DNA from: Nostoc paludosum FACHB-159
Lineage (GTDB): Bacteria; Cyanobacteriota; Cyanobacteriia; Cyanobacteriales; Nostocaceae
DNA length: 64,000 bases
Direction: 5' to 3'
Assembly (NCBI RefSeq): GCF_014698835.1
Contig: NZ_JACJTU010000003.1
Location: forward strand, 1 to 64,000
Shown piece by piece: positions 27,769 through 36,649 of this stretch (the stretch's first letter is position 1; every line of letters starts with the position of its first letter). The translations under genes and the position numbers were made by a program. The notes under the pieces are model-generated. The model did no database searches, was not told the origin of the DNA, and saw only the letters and a list, made by a program, of their open reading frames with translations.

Positions 27769-27950
27769 CTATGCAGGGGAGCCACTGCGGTCTTGGGGTC
27801 TGACGCCACTCCCTTCAAGCCGGGGAACCCGTCCAACGGGGTGGCTCCCCAAGTGGAGGAGCCAGTGCGGTCTTGGGGGTTTCCCCCATGAGCAAGTGGC
27901 GTGGTTTCTTTCCCCCATGAGCAACTGCCGTCAAGCGGCGTGGAAACTAC
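27769..27950. repeat. Palindromic GC-rich interspersed repeats
   Basis: GCCACTGCGGTCTTGGGG and GCCAGTGCGGTCTTGGGG recur ~95 bp apart. The second is followed by the palindrome TGGGGGTTTCCCCCA and two copies of CCCCATGAGCAA. GGGGAACCCGTCCAACGGGG is a further inverted unit. This style of repeat is frequent in Nostoc genomes. Confidence 0.6.
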
Positions 27951-28416
27951 AGGTGTTTGATTGTCTAGATTGAAGGTAATTTTACGCCATTAGACTCTGA
28001 TTTTTAACTAGGAGGAACTGCTGGTAAACCCAATTTTTCCACACGTAGAATCGGTAACAATTAGGCGAGCAGCTTAATAAGCAGTGAGGGCGAACCTTAT
28101 CTACATTATTGTAGATTTAGAGCGCACTTCCAGAAAATAGTTATAGACATTAAGTTGGGTAAATAGTATAGCATTACAGATAAAACTACCCAGGTAAGTT
28201 GACACTAGCCAAAAATTTCCTCAAAAAAGAGCTACTGCTACAATTGGGACACGGGGCAAAGCAAGAATATTACTTTAGAGCATTGGGCATGGGGAGTTCT
28301 GAGTTCTAAGTTAGGAGTTAAAAGTTAAGAGTAAAAGTTATTCTTCCCCTACTCCCTCATCCCCCCCATCTCCCCATCTCCCCATTCCCCATTCCCTTTA
28401 GATTGGTAACAGTACT

Positions 28417-29301
28417 ATGTTGGCTCAATTCCAGAGCTTGTATCCCAACGGCAGCCTGATTTCTGAATTAGTCCAAATTTTTCAAGGAAAATATATTGTT
28501 CGGGCAAGCGTACAAATTGAAGGTGTAACCCGTGCTACGGGTATGGCAGCAGCAGAAACAATAGAAGCAGCAGAAGACCAAGCCAGAACCAGGGCGTTGA
28601 CGGTTTTGGGAATCAGTAATGCACCACAGGAATCAATTTCTCAAACACAACCAAATTCTTCGTTGAACGCTAAAGGAGGATTGAGTGAGTCTACTCATTC
28701 TTCTGCAAAAAATGAAGATTTTGTTGCTCCTCAGTGGTCAGCTGTTAGCGAAAAAGAAATATCCACACCATCCTCCAAACAAAAGAATATCAAACTAGAA
28801 CCAGTAACAAACGAAAATTTAGATCTGCCAACGGCTAGCAGCAGAATAGAACTGACACCTGACACGCCAAGCACAAACGATACCTACAGCCAAGATTTAG
28901 GTCGAGAGTTTGCTTTGACTGCTAACGGACAACTAGAATTCGATCCGCCAGCCGAAAATTTGCAAATGGAATCTGGTAAACAGATAGAAAATCCAACCTT
29001 TCCAGGGATTTCTGCCAGTAATGTCACACCATTTACACCCCGGAATTATAGTGCTCAAGAGGATGCAGTTCCGCAAATAAGTACAAGCAAGAGAAAGAAA
29101 AAAGCTGAACCCGTAGATTTATCTGATGTAATTGCCAAAACAGATGTCGAACTTCAGCGCTTAGGCTGGACACCAGAACAAGGACGGGAATATCTGATTA
29201 AAACTTACGGCAAGCGGGGGCGTACTTTGCTGAGTGAAGAAGAATTACACGGATTTCTTAGATATCTCCAATCTCAGCCAGACCCGATAGCAGGATTTTA
29301 G
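28417..29301 (+). CDS. Conserved cyanobacterial protein of unknown function
   Basis: A 294-residue protein in three parts. Residues 1-70 form a compact alpha/beta domain (GKYIVRASVQIEGVTRATGM, then AAAETIEAAEDQARTRALTV). Its strand-turn-strand-long-helix pattern recalls Rad52-type or double-stranded-nucleic-acid-binding folds, but this is only resemblance. Residues ~70-225 are polar, Ser/Thr/Pro-rich and probably disordered. Residues ~235-294 form a helical domain (VIAKTDVELQRLGWTPEQGR, EYLIKTYGKRGRTLLSEEEL) like a UBA-type fold. The terminal domain is repeated, shortened, in the next gene (29343-29519). No named family recognised. It may act in nucleic-acid metabolism. Confidence 0.7.
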   Translation: MLAQFQSLYPNGSLISELVQIFQGKYIVRASVQIEGVTRATGMAAAETIEAAEDQARTRALTVLGISNAPQESISQTQPNSSLNAKGGLSESTHSSAKNEDFVAPQWSAVSEKEISTPSSKQKNIKLEPVTNENLDLPTASSRIELTPDTPSTNDTYSQDLGREFALTANGQLEFDPPAENLQMESGKQIENPTFPGISASNVTPFTPRNYSAQEDAVPQISTSKRKKKAEPVDLSDVIAKTDVELQRLGWTPEQGREYLIKTYGKRGRTLLSEEELHGFLRYLQSQPDPIAGF

Positions 29302-29342
29302 TGAGTCATTTGTCTTTTGTCATTTGTGATTTGTAAGGACTA

Positions 29343-29519
29343 ATGGCAAAAGACGCAGGCTCTTTTAATTTCTCTAAAGTAATAGCTCAAAAAATAGATG
29401 TTGAAATGCAGCGGTTAGAAACTTATGGGAAGCGATCGCCTAGTTTATTGACTGAAGTAGAATTACTAAACTTCCTCGAATACCTCCAATCTCAGCCAGA
29501 AGACCCATTAGACATCTAG
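29343..29519 (+). CDS. 58-residue paralogue of the preceding protein's C-terminal domain
   Basis: The frame ATG-GCA-AAA-GAC to TAG encodes 58 residues. KVIAQKIDVEMQRLETYGKR and LLTEVELLNFLEYLQSQPE align with DVIAKTDVELQRLG..TYGKR and LLSEEELHGFLRYLQSQPD of the protein encoded just upstream. The ~13-residue GWTPEQGREYLIK segment is deleted. AAGGAC precedes the ATG by 2 nt, close but usable as a ribosome binding site. The spacing of 41 bp suggests co-transcription after a tandem partial duplication. Conservation of the reading frame argues that it is, or recently was, a real small gene. Function unknown. Confidence 0.55.
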   Translation: MAKDAGSFNFSKVIAQKIDVEMQRLETYGKRSPSLLTEVELLNFLEYLQSQPEDPLDI

Positions 29520-29550
29520 TGAAATTAATTCTGCGTTACGCAAAACCCTT

Positions 29551-29606
29551 GTAGAGACGTAGCATTGCTACACCCTTGTAGAGACGTAGCATTGCTACGT
29601 CTCTAC
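29551..29606. repeat. GTAGAGACGTAGC interspersed palindromes
   Basis: GTAGAGACGTAGCATTGCTA is present twice. The second copy (29578-29606) is a perfect 13-bp inverted repeat with ATT loop ending GCTACGTCTCTAC. Same family as 16478-16495, ~4653-4671 and 43116-43143. Confidence 0.8.
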
Positions 29607-29652
29607 ATTGATTTTCATCAGATGTCTATTAGCCGGATTTTAGTATAGTTAT

Positions 29653-29683
29653 GAGTGCTGAGTTGAAATTCTGCTCAGCACTC
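29653..29683 (-). terminator. Hairpin downstream of clpP
   Basis: GAGTGCTGAG (29653-29662) pairs perfectly with CTCAGCACTC (29674-29683), 6 bp after the clpP stop codon. No T-run follows on the minus strand, so it may be a processing or RNA-stability element, or repeat-derived (AGTGCTGAG heptamer type). Confidence 0.45.
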
Positions 29684-29689
29684 AGCACT

Positions 29690-30295
29690 TTAAACTAGGG
29701 CTACCGGACGGCTACCAGCAGCGTGGCGGTCAATTACTTGGTCAATCAAGCCATAATCTTTAGCTTCTTCTGGCGACATAAAAAAGTCGCGTTCGGTATC
29801 TTCAGCAATACGCTCAATTGGTTGACCTGTGTGTTCAGCTAAATACTCATTTAGCCGCCGTTTGTGGTAGAGAATTTCCCGCGCCTGAATTTCAATCTCA
29901 GTCGCCTGTCCTTGAGCGCCGCCTAGAGGTTGATGAATCATAATTCGAGAATGAGGTAGACTCATCCGCTTACCCTTGGCACCAGCGCTGAGGAGGAAAG
30001 CGCCCATACTGGCCGCTAATCCGGTACAAATGGTACAGACATCAGGGCGAATTTGTTTCATAGTATCAAAAATCCCCATACCAGCCGTCACCGAACCACC
30101 GGGAGAATTGATATACATATAAATGTCTTTCTCCGGGTCTTCAGCATCCAAATACAGCAGTTGGGCGACAATCAAGTTGGCGAGATTGTTGTCAACTTGT
30201 TGTCCCATAAATATGATGCGCTCACGCAACAGCCGTGAGTAGATGTCAAAGGCGCGTTCACCTCGACCCGATTGTTCAATAACGATAGGAATCAT
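29690..30295 (-). CDS. clpP: ATP-dependent Clp protease proteolytic subunit
   Basis: A 201-residue ClpP serine peptidase. [20 protein letters not shown] is the typical N-terminus. [35 protein letters not shown] (nucleophile Ser), [11 protein letters not shown] (His) and [13 protein letters not shown] (Asp) complete the triad. ClpP tetradecamers degrade substrates fed by ClpC or ClpX. Cyanobacteria carry several paralogues; this copy is not next to clpX or clpR, so it is probably ClpP1- or ClpP2-like, and which one cannot be settled here. All catalytic residues are present, so it is not a ClpR. Confidence 0.93.
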   Translation of the reverse strand: MIPIVIEQSGRGERAFDIYSRLLRERIIFMGQQVDNNLANLIVAQLLYLDAEDPEKDIYMYINSPGGSVTAGMGIFDTMKQIRPDVCTICTGLAASMGAFLLSAGAKGKRMSLPHSRIMIHQPLGGAQGQATEIEIQAREILYHKRRLNEYLAEHTGQPIERIAEDTERDFFMSPEEAKDYGLIDQVIDRHAAGSRPVALV

Positions 30296-30722
30296 TGGAA
30301 AGGTGTTTGTGGCTATATTAAATACATTTTATCGATGAGAACAGGAAACTGGAGTCGATCGCTCCTGTTCTCTGGGAGATTAGGAAATAGAATTCTAACC
30401 CTTTTAATCGTTAGTTGCACTCAGGGCACTTTTTAGACCTAAAGGCTGTCTTTCAAAATGTCCCTGTTTAGGGAAGAACAATCAAAAAACTCCGAGTGTT
30501 GCCAAGGTCATATCTCAACGTTTTTTGTATGACTTTGGTCATTTAGTGATTTGACTTGTTGGGAAATTCTATTAAATGAAGGTAACATTTTAAACATTTT
30601 TTCAGAATTTACCTCGACATTTGTCAAATTATTTTTGTTAGATTCGGTAAATCGATAGTACGAGGTGTATTTAGAATAACCAGTCCTAATTGAAATGCTA
30701 TCCACTTAGAGAGAGACGTGCC
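30296..30722. other. Gene-free region upstream of clpP
   Basis: An AT-rich gap. A small stem TCCCT/AGGGA occurs near 30465-30477. One minus-strand frame (30508-30705) has no family features. The clpP promoter should be here. Confidence 0.35.
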
Positions 30723-30881
30723 ATGCGGGAAAAATTTGTACAAGCCGCCATCATCACCTTCTTGCTCCACCTGATAGCAGGACTTAGCCCGAATACTATA
30801 GCTCAGACAAAAACAGCATCACCTGTGCCCGAAACGCCAACAAATATTATCGTCAGTTTGCTATTGCGTACTTTTGAGTAA
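30723..30881 (+). CDS. Small secreted or membrane peptide of unknown function
   Basis: A 52-residue frame beginning MREKFVQAAIITFLLHLIAG with a plausible signal peptide or membrane helix (residues 6-22, possible cleavage near NTIAQ). A short Thr/Pro-rich segment follows, ending IIVSLLLRTFE. GAGAGAGACG lies 4-9 nt upstream of the ATG as a ribosome binding site. An in-frame ATG at 30690 would add 11 residues that break the signal pattern. No family recognised. Signalling peptides of similar size (PatS/PatX type) exist in these organisms, but the RGSGR motif is absent. Confidence 0.4.
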   Translation: MREKFVQAAIITFLLHLIAGLSPNTIAQTKTASPVPETPTNIIVSLLLRTFE

Positions 30882-31151
30882 AAATAATTTACAAATTGCA
30901 CATCTTTAGGTGATATTCAAAACTTAATACTAGTGCTTTTTACTCCAATACGCTTGGGTTCTCCTCAGGTTGCCTATGTTTGTTAGGTCAAGCTGGATCG
31001 GTTTTAGTTTTTAATCTTAACTGAACTGTATTTTTTCCTACCTGAGGCATTATCTTTTTGTAGGATTTTTTGTTGTGTACATAGCAATCTAGACGAACAT
31101 TCCTGGCAAAAAGGTAGACTGAGCAAAGAAGGCAACTATTTGCATTTGATT
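30882..31151 (+). other. Gap with terminator-like hairpin
   Basis: TCCTAC (31036-31041) and GTAGGA (31060-31065) form a 6-bp stem followed by TTTTTT (31066-31071). This is a possible terminator for the small gene upstream, although far from it (155 bp). Confidence 0.3.
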
Positions 31152-33209
31152 ATGACTAATCGTCTTGCTGAAGCTAAGAGCCTGTACCTCCGGAAACACG
31201 CCGAAAACCCGATTGACTGGTGGCCTTGGTGTGACGAAGCACTTGCAACTGCAAAAGCGCAAGATAAACCGATTTTTCTCTCCATTGGTTACTCTAGTTG
31301 CCACTGGTGTACTGTTATGGAAGGTGAGGCTTTTTCCGATTTAGCGATCGCCAATTACATGAATGCTAACTTTCTTCCCATCAAGGTAGACCGAGAAGAA
31401 AGACCAGACCTCGATAGCATCTACATGCAGGCTTTACAGATGATGAGCGGTCAAGGGGGTTGGCCTTTAAATGTCTTTCTTTCCCCTGAGGATTTAGTGC
31501 CGTTTTATGCTGGTACTTATTTTCCTGTAGACCAACGCTATGGTCGTCCTGGATTTTTACAAGTTTTACAAGCACTACGCCGTTATTACGATACAGAAAA
31601 ACAAGACTTACAGCAACGCAAAGCGATTATTATTGAGTCGCTGCTTACGTCTGCGGTATTGCAAGACGCTACAACAAACGAGCTTGAAGACCATGAATTA
31701 CTCCGACAAGGTTGGGAAACCAGCACAGGTATAATTACTCCAAATCAAACTGGCAATAGCTTTCCGATGATTCCCTATGCAGAATTAGCACTGCGGGGAA
31801 CTCGATTTAATTTTGAATCTCGGTATGATAGCAAGGAAGTTTGTACCCAGCGGGGACTAGACCTAGCACTGGGGGGAATTTATGACCATGTAGCTGGCGG
31901 GTTTCATCGCTATACTGTTGACCCGACTTGGACAGTACCCCACTTTGAAAAGATGCTCTATGACAATGGACAAATTGTCGAGTATCTAGCTGGTTTGTGG
32001 AGTGGAGGAATACAAGAGCCAGCTTTTGAAAGAGCGATCGCCGATACCATAGAATGGCTCAAACGTGAAATGACCGCCCCTGAAGGTTATTTCTATGCGG
32101 CTCAAGATGCCGACAGTTTCACTGAACCCACAGCAGTGGAGCCGGAGGAAGGAGCCTTTTACGTTTGGAGTTACAACGAATTACAACAACTGTTAACCTC
32201 TGAAGAACTTACGGAATTACAACAACAGTTTACGGTAACCCCTAACGGCAACTTTGAAGGCAAGAATGTTTTGCAAAGACGCCATACCGGGCAACTGAGT
32301 GCAACGCTGGAAACAGCACTGAGCAAATTATTTACGGTTCGCTATGGTGCTAACCCTGAGTCACTTGAAACTTTTCCCCCTGCTCGTAACAACCAAGAAG
32401 CAAAAACTACTAACTGGCCAGGTCGTATTCCCTCAGTGACAGATACGAAAATGATTGTCGCCTGGAATAGCTTGATGATTTCTGGGCTGGCTAGAGCTGC
32501 GGGAGTATTTCGACAAGGGTCATACCTGAAGTTAGCAGCACGAGCAGCGAATTTCATTTTAGATCGTCAGTTTGTTGATGGGCGTTTTCACCGACTGAAC
32601 TATCAAGGAGAAGCAACCGTTTTAGCTCAGTCTGAAGACTACGCCTTTTTTATTAAAGCTCTTTTGGATTTACAAGCTGCCAATCCTGAAGAGAAGCAAT
32701 GGTTAGAAAGAGCGATCGCTATCCAAGACGAATTTAACGAATTTCTCTGGAGCGTAGAATTAGGTGGTTATTATAACGCATCAAGCGATGCTAGTCAAGA
32801 TTTAATTGTGCGCGAACGGAGTTATGCTGATAACGCCACAGCATCAGCCAATGGAGTGGCGATCGCTAACCTTGTGCGTTTAGCTCTACTCACCGATAAT
32901 CTACATTATTTAGATTTAGCAGAACAAGGTTTAAAAGCTTTTAGGAGTGTAATGCATCGCGCTCCCCAAGCTTGTCCGAGCTTGTTTACAGCCTTGGATT
33001 GGTATCGGAATTCAACTTTGATTCGCAGCACAACAGAGCAAATAAACTCTTTGATCCCCAACTTTCTGCCGAGTGCTGTTTTTACTGTGGTATCTGATTT
33101 ACCAGAGGGAAGTGTTGGTTTAGTTTGCCAAGGTTTGAAATGCCTTGCACCAGCAGAAAGTGTAGAACGGTTATTGCAGCAAGTCCAGCAAAGCCAAAAT
33201 AGGGGATAA
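31152..33209 (+). CDS. DUF255/YyaL-type thioredoxin-domain protein (spermatogenesis-associated 20-like)
   Basis: About 685 residues. The N-terminal thioredoxin-like domain (1-170) includes [35 protein letters not shown] with a C-x2-C pair near residues 49-52, [16 protein letters not shown] and [11 protein letters not shown]. The remainder is an (alpha/alpha)6-barrel-like part with [32 protein letters not shown] and [10 protein letters not shown], as in N-acylglucosamine-epimerase-type folds. The family is conserved from bacteria to humans; the biochemical role is unsettled. The ATG at 31152 is chosen over a TTG at 31140, because the family begins MTNRL. Complete length. Confidence 0.85.
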   Translation: MTNRLAEAKSLYLRKHAENPIDWWPWCDEALATAKAQDKPIFLSIGYSSCHWCTVMEGEAFSDLAIANYMNANFLPIKVDREERPDLDSIYMQALQMMSGQGGWPLNVFLSPEDLVPFYAGTYFPVDQRYGRPGFLQVLQALRRYYDTEKQDLQQRKAIIIESLLTSAVLQDATTNELEDHELLRQGWETSTGIITPNQTGNSFPMIPYAELALRGTRFNFESRYDSKEVCTQRGLDLALGGIYDHVAGGFHRYTVDPTWTVPHFEKMLYDNGQIVEYLAGLWSGGIQEPAFERAIADTIEWLKREMTAPEGYFYAAQDADSFTEPTAVEPEEGAFYVWSYNELQQLLTSEELTELQQQFTVTPNGNFEGKNVLQRRHTGQLSATLETALSKLFTVRYGANPESLETFPPARNNQEAKTTNWPGRIPSVTDTKMIVAWNSLMISGLARAAGVFRQGSYLKLAARAANFILDRQFVDGRFHRLNYQGEATVLAQSEDYAFFIKALLDLQAANPEEKQWLERAIAIQDEFNEFLWSVELGGYYNASSDASQDLIVRERSYADNATASANGVAIANLVRLALLTDNLHYLDLAEQGLKAFRSVMHRAPQACPSLFTALDWYRNSTLIRSTTEQINSLIPNFLPSAVFTVVSDLPEGSVGLVCQGLKCLAPAESVERLLQQVQQSQNRG

Positions 33210-33249
33210 TTTTGGTAGCATCGGACGTGTAACTATGAATAAACCGACC

Positions 33250-33353
33250 GTACAGCTTTGCCTAAAATCGTGGCGAATTGAGGGTTGAAATTTAAACGCA
33301 AAGGTACGCAAAGGTACGCAGAGAATTCGCTACGAACTTATGTAAAGCTGTAC
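33250..33353. repeat. 104-bp segment bounded by a 10-bp inverted repeat
   Basis: GTACAGCTTT (33250-33259) and its exact complement AAAGCTGTAC (33344-33353) bracket two AAGGTACGCA units. It may be a miniature mobile element or a composite of interspersed repeats. It lies between the DUF255 gene and mobA. Confidence 0.5.
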
Positions 33354-33377
33354 TAGGATGAATTAGGTGAAGTCAGA

Positions 33378-33977
33378 ATGACGACCTGCAACGAATTAAC
33401 AGCCATAGTTTTAGCAGGCGGCAAGAGTTCTCGTATGGGTCAGGATAAAGCCTTGATTTCAATTCAAGGGATGCCATTGTTAGAGCGAGTTTGTGGCGTT
33501 GCCAAAGGCTGTGCCAATCATGTTTATGTAGTAACTCCCTGGCCGGAACGTTATCAAGATTTACTTTTGTCTGGTTGCCAGTTTATCAGAGAAGTACCTT
33601 TGCCTTCTGCCTCTCTCCAGACACACGGGCCTTTAGTTGGATTTGCCCAAGGACTGGCCCAAGTACAGACAGAATGGGTGTTGTTGCTAGCTTGCGATTT
33701 GCCGAAATTAGAGGTTGAAGTTTTGCAAGAATGGGCAACTAGACTTGATAGGGTCGGCGATAATGCGATCGCAGCTTTAGCTCATCATCCTAAAGGCTGG
33801 GAACCTCTATGTGGTTTTTATCGCCGTCGGTGTTTGCCACAACTCCTAGATTTTATCAACCAAGGGGGGCGATCGTTTCAGGAGTGGTTGCGGCAATATC
33901 CTGTGGAAGTTTTGCCGCTACCAGAACTCGAAATGCTGTTTAACTGTAATACACCAGAGGACTTGGACTTAAGTTGA
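33378..33977 (+). CDS. mobA: Molybdenum cofactor guanylyltransferase
   Basis: A 199-residue nucleotidyltransferase of the MobA family, which joins GMP from GTP to Mo-molybdopterin for nitrate reductase-type enzymes. The GTP-binding start IVLAGGKSSRMGQDKALI (residues ~10-27) is diagnostic. HGPLVGFAQGLAQV, VLLLACDLPKLE (metal Asp) and FNCNTPEDL near the C-terminus complete the pattern. The length is typical. It is separate from other moa/moe genes in this window and convergent with the GHL10-like gene, 7 bp away. Confidence 0.88.
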   Translation: MTTCNELTAIVLAGGKSSRMGQDKALISIQGMPLLERVCGVAKGCANHVYVVTPWPERYQDLLLSGCQFIREVPLPSASLQTHGPLVGFAQGLAQVQTEWVLLLACDLPKLEVEVLQEWATRLDRVGDNAIAALAHHPKGWEPLCGFYRRRCLPQLLDFINQGGRSFQEWLRQYPVEVLPLPELEMLFNCNTPEDLDLS

Positions 33978-33984
33978 ATTCTAG

Positions 33985-35484
33985 TTAGCGATTGCGGCAA
34001 AATTTGCGATCGCTATCATTCTGAGGATATTGCCAAGAATAGGCAAAATGGCTAACTCCCTTGAGTTGGGGAGCAAATTGACGAAGTGCTTGCATTTGCA
34101 CTTCTAGCGGTGGACGATTACTAACAGGCTTTCCCCACTGACCGGCTAAAGCAGGGATTATCTGCGTACCCGGTTTTGCCATACTCAAAACCCGCTGCAC
34201 TTGGGAGACAATACAACTGGCATTGCCGCAAGTTGCGTAAGACATGGGATGCCATTGCAATGTGGTGGGGAATCTATCCCAAGGTTGCAAACGGGAATCA
34301 TAGCCTTGTCCTACAGTTTGGTTCCCATCAGGGAAAAACACCACTCCTGTGGGAATACCTTGCTGTTTTGCTGGATAACTAGCGATGGTGACAAAATCTA
34401 GAATTCCTTGCATGGCGTGGGCAACGGCGAGTTGCCACAATTCCCATTGTAAAAGTGGTTGTCTATCAGTTGCTGGCTGAATTGATTTTTCGGCGGGTGG
34501 GGGAATGCGTCCTTGCCAAAGGGGTTCGCCTTCTTGGGGATAAAGTTTATCAACTTCTACTACATCTCCAGTAGTGACATATCCCTTGCTCAAAAAGCGG
34601 CGAATTAAGTCCAGTCCTTTGTAATTCTGTGCCCGTTTAAATAAAGCTTCTTGAGTTGCGGGACTAAATAGCCATAAATCTGAGACTTTGGTGGCGATGG
34701 AATCAGTTCCTGCTTGTCGGGGATAGCGCACGTAGTCCAATAACAAGCCATCTGGACGACGGCGTAAAATTTCCTGCACTAATTGGTAATAGTCGCGTTT
34801 TGCTTGGAGGTTGTAGGGGTCGATAAATACTTGAGAGCCATTGTCTACAACATATAAGCTTGTTTGACCTTTGCCATTGCGAGCGATCGCAGCTTCTCTA
34901 TCTTTTCGCTGGGCGTAAGTATAGCCGAAATTTGTGGTAAACATCCACGCATAAACCTTCAAACCCCGTTGCCGAGCTTTTTTAATTGCTACAGACAACA
35001 AATCGATGTTTTCTACTCCTGGAGTACGAATCACAGAAGGCCAAACCGTCGGGTTACCAGTTGCTGGCAATAACACTTGCCCGTCGTAAAATACTTCTAA
35101 ATAAACTTGGTTATAGCCACCGTTAACAATCCGATCCATAACCAAATCGATTGTTCCTGGCTGAATATCGCAGGGATACAAGCGCAACCAAAGGGCTTGG
35201 ATTTGTGGCCAAGTCCGACTACGGCACTCGCGTAAGTCCTGTGCCTGTTCTTGTAATATTTTTTGATATCGAGCCTGGGCATTTTGATTGCCTTTGAGGG
35301 CTGACAAACGTAAGTTTTCTTTTTCTCGCGCCGCCGCTGGTGATAACTGACAATACTGGGTTACTTGCGCCTTTGCTGGTTGGCTCCCAAAACTAGAAAG
35401 TAATGAGCTACTACTGAAAACAACAGCGAATAGGCGTCGCCAAAATAATCTCGTTCTTGCAACGTTCAAAGGACGATTAAACAT
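33985..35484 (-). CDS. Secreted GHL10-like (glycosyl-hydrolase-like) protein
   Basis: A 499-residue protein with a signal peptide (hydrophobic ~15-33, ending KAQ). The TIM-barrel-like core has GGYNQVYLEVFYDGQVLLPA, KKARQRGLKVYAWMFTTNFG, then QVFIDPYNLQAKRDYY and RPDGLLLDYVRYP, the last being the acidic strand typical of the family-10-like group (DUF187). WHPMSYATCGN and GVSHFAYSWQYP come later. Members are thought to act on glycans or peptidoglycan outside the cytoplasm; activity is not proven for cyanobacterial ones. Cysteines (CQLS, CRSR, CDIQ, CGNASC) could form disulphides. The gene is alone. Confidence 0.75.
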   Translation of the reverse strand: MFNRPLNVARTRLFWRRLFAVVFSSSSLLSSFGSQPAKAQVTQYCQLSPAAAREKENLRLSALKGNQNAQARYQKILQEQAQDLRECRSRTWPQIQALWLRLYPCDIQPGTIDLVMDRIVNGGYNQVYLEVFYDGQVLLPATGNPTVWPSVIRTPGVENIDLLSVAIKKARQRGLKVYAWMFTTNFGYTYAQRKDREAAIARNGKGQTSLYVVDNGSQVFIDPYNLQAKRDYYQLVQEILRRRPDGLLLDYVRYPRQAGTDSIATKVSDLWLFSPATQEALFKRAQNYKGLDLIRRFLSKGYVTTGDVVEVDKLYPQEGEPLWQGRIPPPAEKSIQPATDRQPLLQWELWQLAVAHAMQGILDFVTIASYPAKQQGIPTGVVFFPDGNQTVGQGYDSRLQPWDRFPTTLQWHPMSYATCGNASCIVSQVQRVLSMAKPGTQIIPALAGQWGKPVSNRPPLEVQMQALRQFAPQLKGVSHFAYSWQYPQNDSDRKFCRNR

Positions 35485-36032
35485 ACCTGCTAGTAGATGG
35501 ACACAAAAATCAATTACTCCAACTCAGATGGTTATAAGCAACTTGTATCAAATTATATAGTCGAGTAATCAGGGTTTTAAAACCTACTTTTTTAAGACTG
35601 GCAAACATCTATTTCTGTTGCCGTATTCTTTTTGTAAACATATAAATACATAAACTCGAATATAAAACATATAAATACAAAGCGAGTTTACCCTGGTATT
35701 CGATCAACTCTACTTTGCCCTAATTATTGAAAATCTGCCAAAGGAAATGTGATTTTTGAACTTAAAAATACTGGAAGTTACACTTAATAATTTTTTTGAA
35801 CGTCAAGATATATACTTTCAAACTTTCTCCAAGTAGGAGAGAAGCTTTGAAATATGATCTAAGGGAGTACTAATTACTTTAGTATAAAATTTTAAATTTT
35901 GAACTCAGACTGAGATTCAAGTTAAGAAGGTTACCAAGAGTGGAGGCGGAGTGTCTCCAGCTCCACTCAAGATTGAAGAATCAAAACTTGAGACTGCTGA
36001 CTCTTAATCATGGAATAGGTAATAGTTAAGAG
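35485..36032. other. Gene-free gap with a stable hairpin
   Basis: AT-rich. The main feature is the hairpin at 35938-35968: GAGTGGA and TCCACTC arms with an inner GGAG/CTCC stem, 65 bp beyond the psb27 stop codon and without a T-run. It may be an RNA end-processing or stability element for psb27. The left part presumably holds the promoter of the GHL10-like gene, not identified. Confidence 0.5.
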
Positions 36033-36437
36033 TTAACCGCCACGCTTGAGTGCTGATTCTACCTGCTGTAACTCCTTCTCTAAGCGATTTTTGAGTTTTT
36101 CGGGTACGGGACGATTAGGGTAAGAACTGTAGTGTCCAGCTAGGGAGTTGAGAGCTGTTCGCATAGTTGTAAAGGAGCCAAGACCAGAAACAGAGTTAGC
36201 TCGTTGGTAACGAGCTGAAAAGTCATTAATTTTTTGACGCGCTTCTGCTTGAATTGCTCCTTTGTTTGGTGAATCTGGTGATAAATTTATGGCCTCTCTC
36301 ATGATGTTGACCACAGTCAAAGTGTCTTGGCGATAATCACCAGTCAAACTATCTGGACTGCCAGAACAACCCATCAAGCCGATAGATACAACCAAAACCA
36401 GCGCAAGCAGACGCGACCAATAGCGCTTCATATGCAT
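36033..36437 (-). CDS. psb27: Photosystem II assembly lipoprotein Psb27
   Basis: A 134-residue lipoprotein. The signal peptide ends in the lipobox LMGC with the lipidated Cys at residue 24. The mature four-helix bundle shows LTGDYRQDTLTVVNIMREAI, KINDFSARYQRAN and FTTMRTALNSLAGHYSSYPN, the Psb27 signature. It binds the lumenal side of CP43 in PSII intermediates and keeps the oxygen-evolving complex from loading early, in assembly and repair. The start is ambiguous by two codons (MHM-K; the second ATG is at 36431). It is a stand-alone gene upstream of which heptameric GGGCATGGGGCAT repeats occur. Confidence 0.93.
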   Translation of the reverse strand: MHMKRYWSRLLALVLVVSIGLMGCSGSPDSLTGDYRQDTLTVVNIMREAINLSPDSPNKGAIQAEARQKINDFSARYQRANSVSGLGSFTTMRTALNSLAGHYSSYPNRPVPEKLKNRLEKELQQVESALKRGG

Positions 36438-36479
36438 TAACTAAAAGAATACGTAAATCAACGTCCATCGTATCTTGGA

Positions 36480-36649
36480 TTGGTATCTTGGGGATCAATT
36501 TTAGTGGGGAATGGGGCATAGGGCATGGGGCATAGAGATGAGGGGTTGAAGAAGGCACAAGGCAGTCCCAATGAAAAAAATTCAAAATTCTTGCATTAAA
36601 TAACTTTTGCCTTCTCTTACCCAATGCCCAATGCCTAATGCCCTATGTC
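36480..36649. repeat. Heptameric repeats GGGGCAT/ATGCCCA
   Basis: GGGCATAGGGCATGGGGCAT near 36513-36533 faces ATGCCCAATGCCTAATGCCC at ~36627-36645. These are inverted arrays that could pair across ~100 bp between psb27 and cofH. Confidence 0.6.

Larger units (their letters stand above)
27238..28416. other. Gene-free 1.18-kb stretch with structured DNA
   Basis: No convincing gene is seen. From left to right: GGGGAAA/CCTTTCCC repeats with inverted partners (~27335-27420); a nested-hairpin segment (27496-27641, listed separately); a frame without a proper start (about 27668-27975) that could be a decayed coding fragment; palindromic GGTCTTGGGG and GGGGGTTTCCCCC repeats (27770-27950); and AGTTAGGAGTT plus CCCCATCTCCCC heptamers (28295-28400). 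It is unusually long for a gap in this window and is GC-richer than neighbouring gaps in its middle part. Confidence 0.5.

Noticed and set aside
27743-27973. 76-codon frame in the palindromic repeat region
   Set aside because: It begins with TTG and consists largely of repeat sequence; at most a relic.
27496-28020. RNase P RNA, tmRNA or 6S RNA in the long gap
   Set aside because: None of the conserved cores of these RNAs could be found; left as an unassigned structured segment.
30690-30881. PatS/PatX-type heterocyst signal peptide
   Set aside because: Size and signal peptide fit but the RGSGR-type motif is absent.
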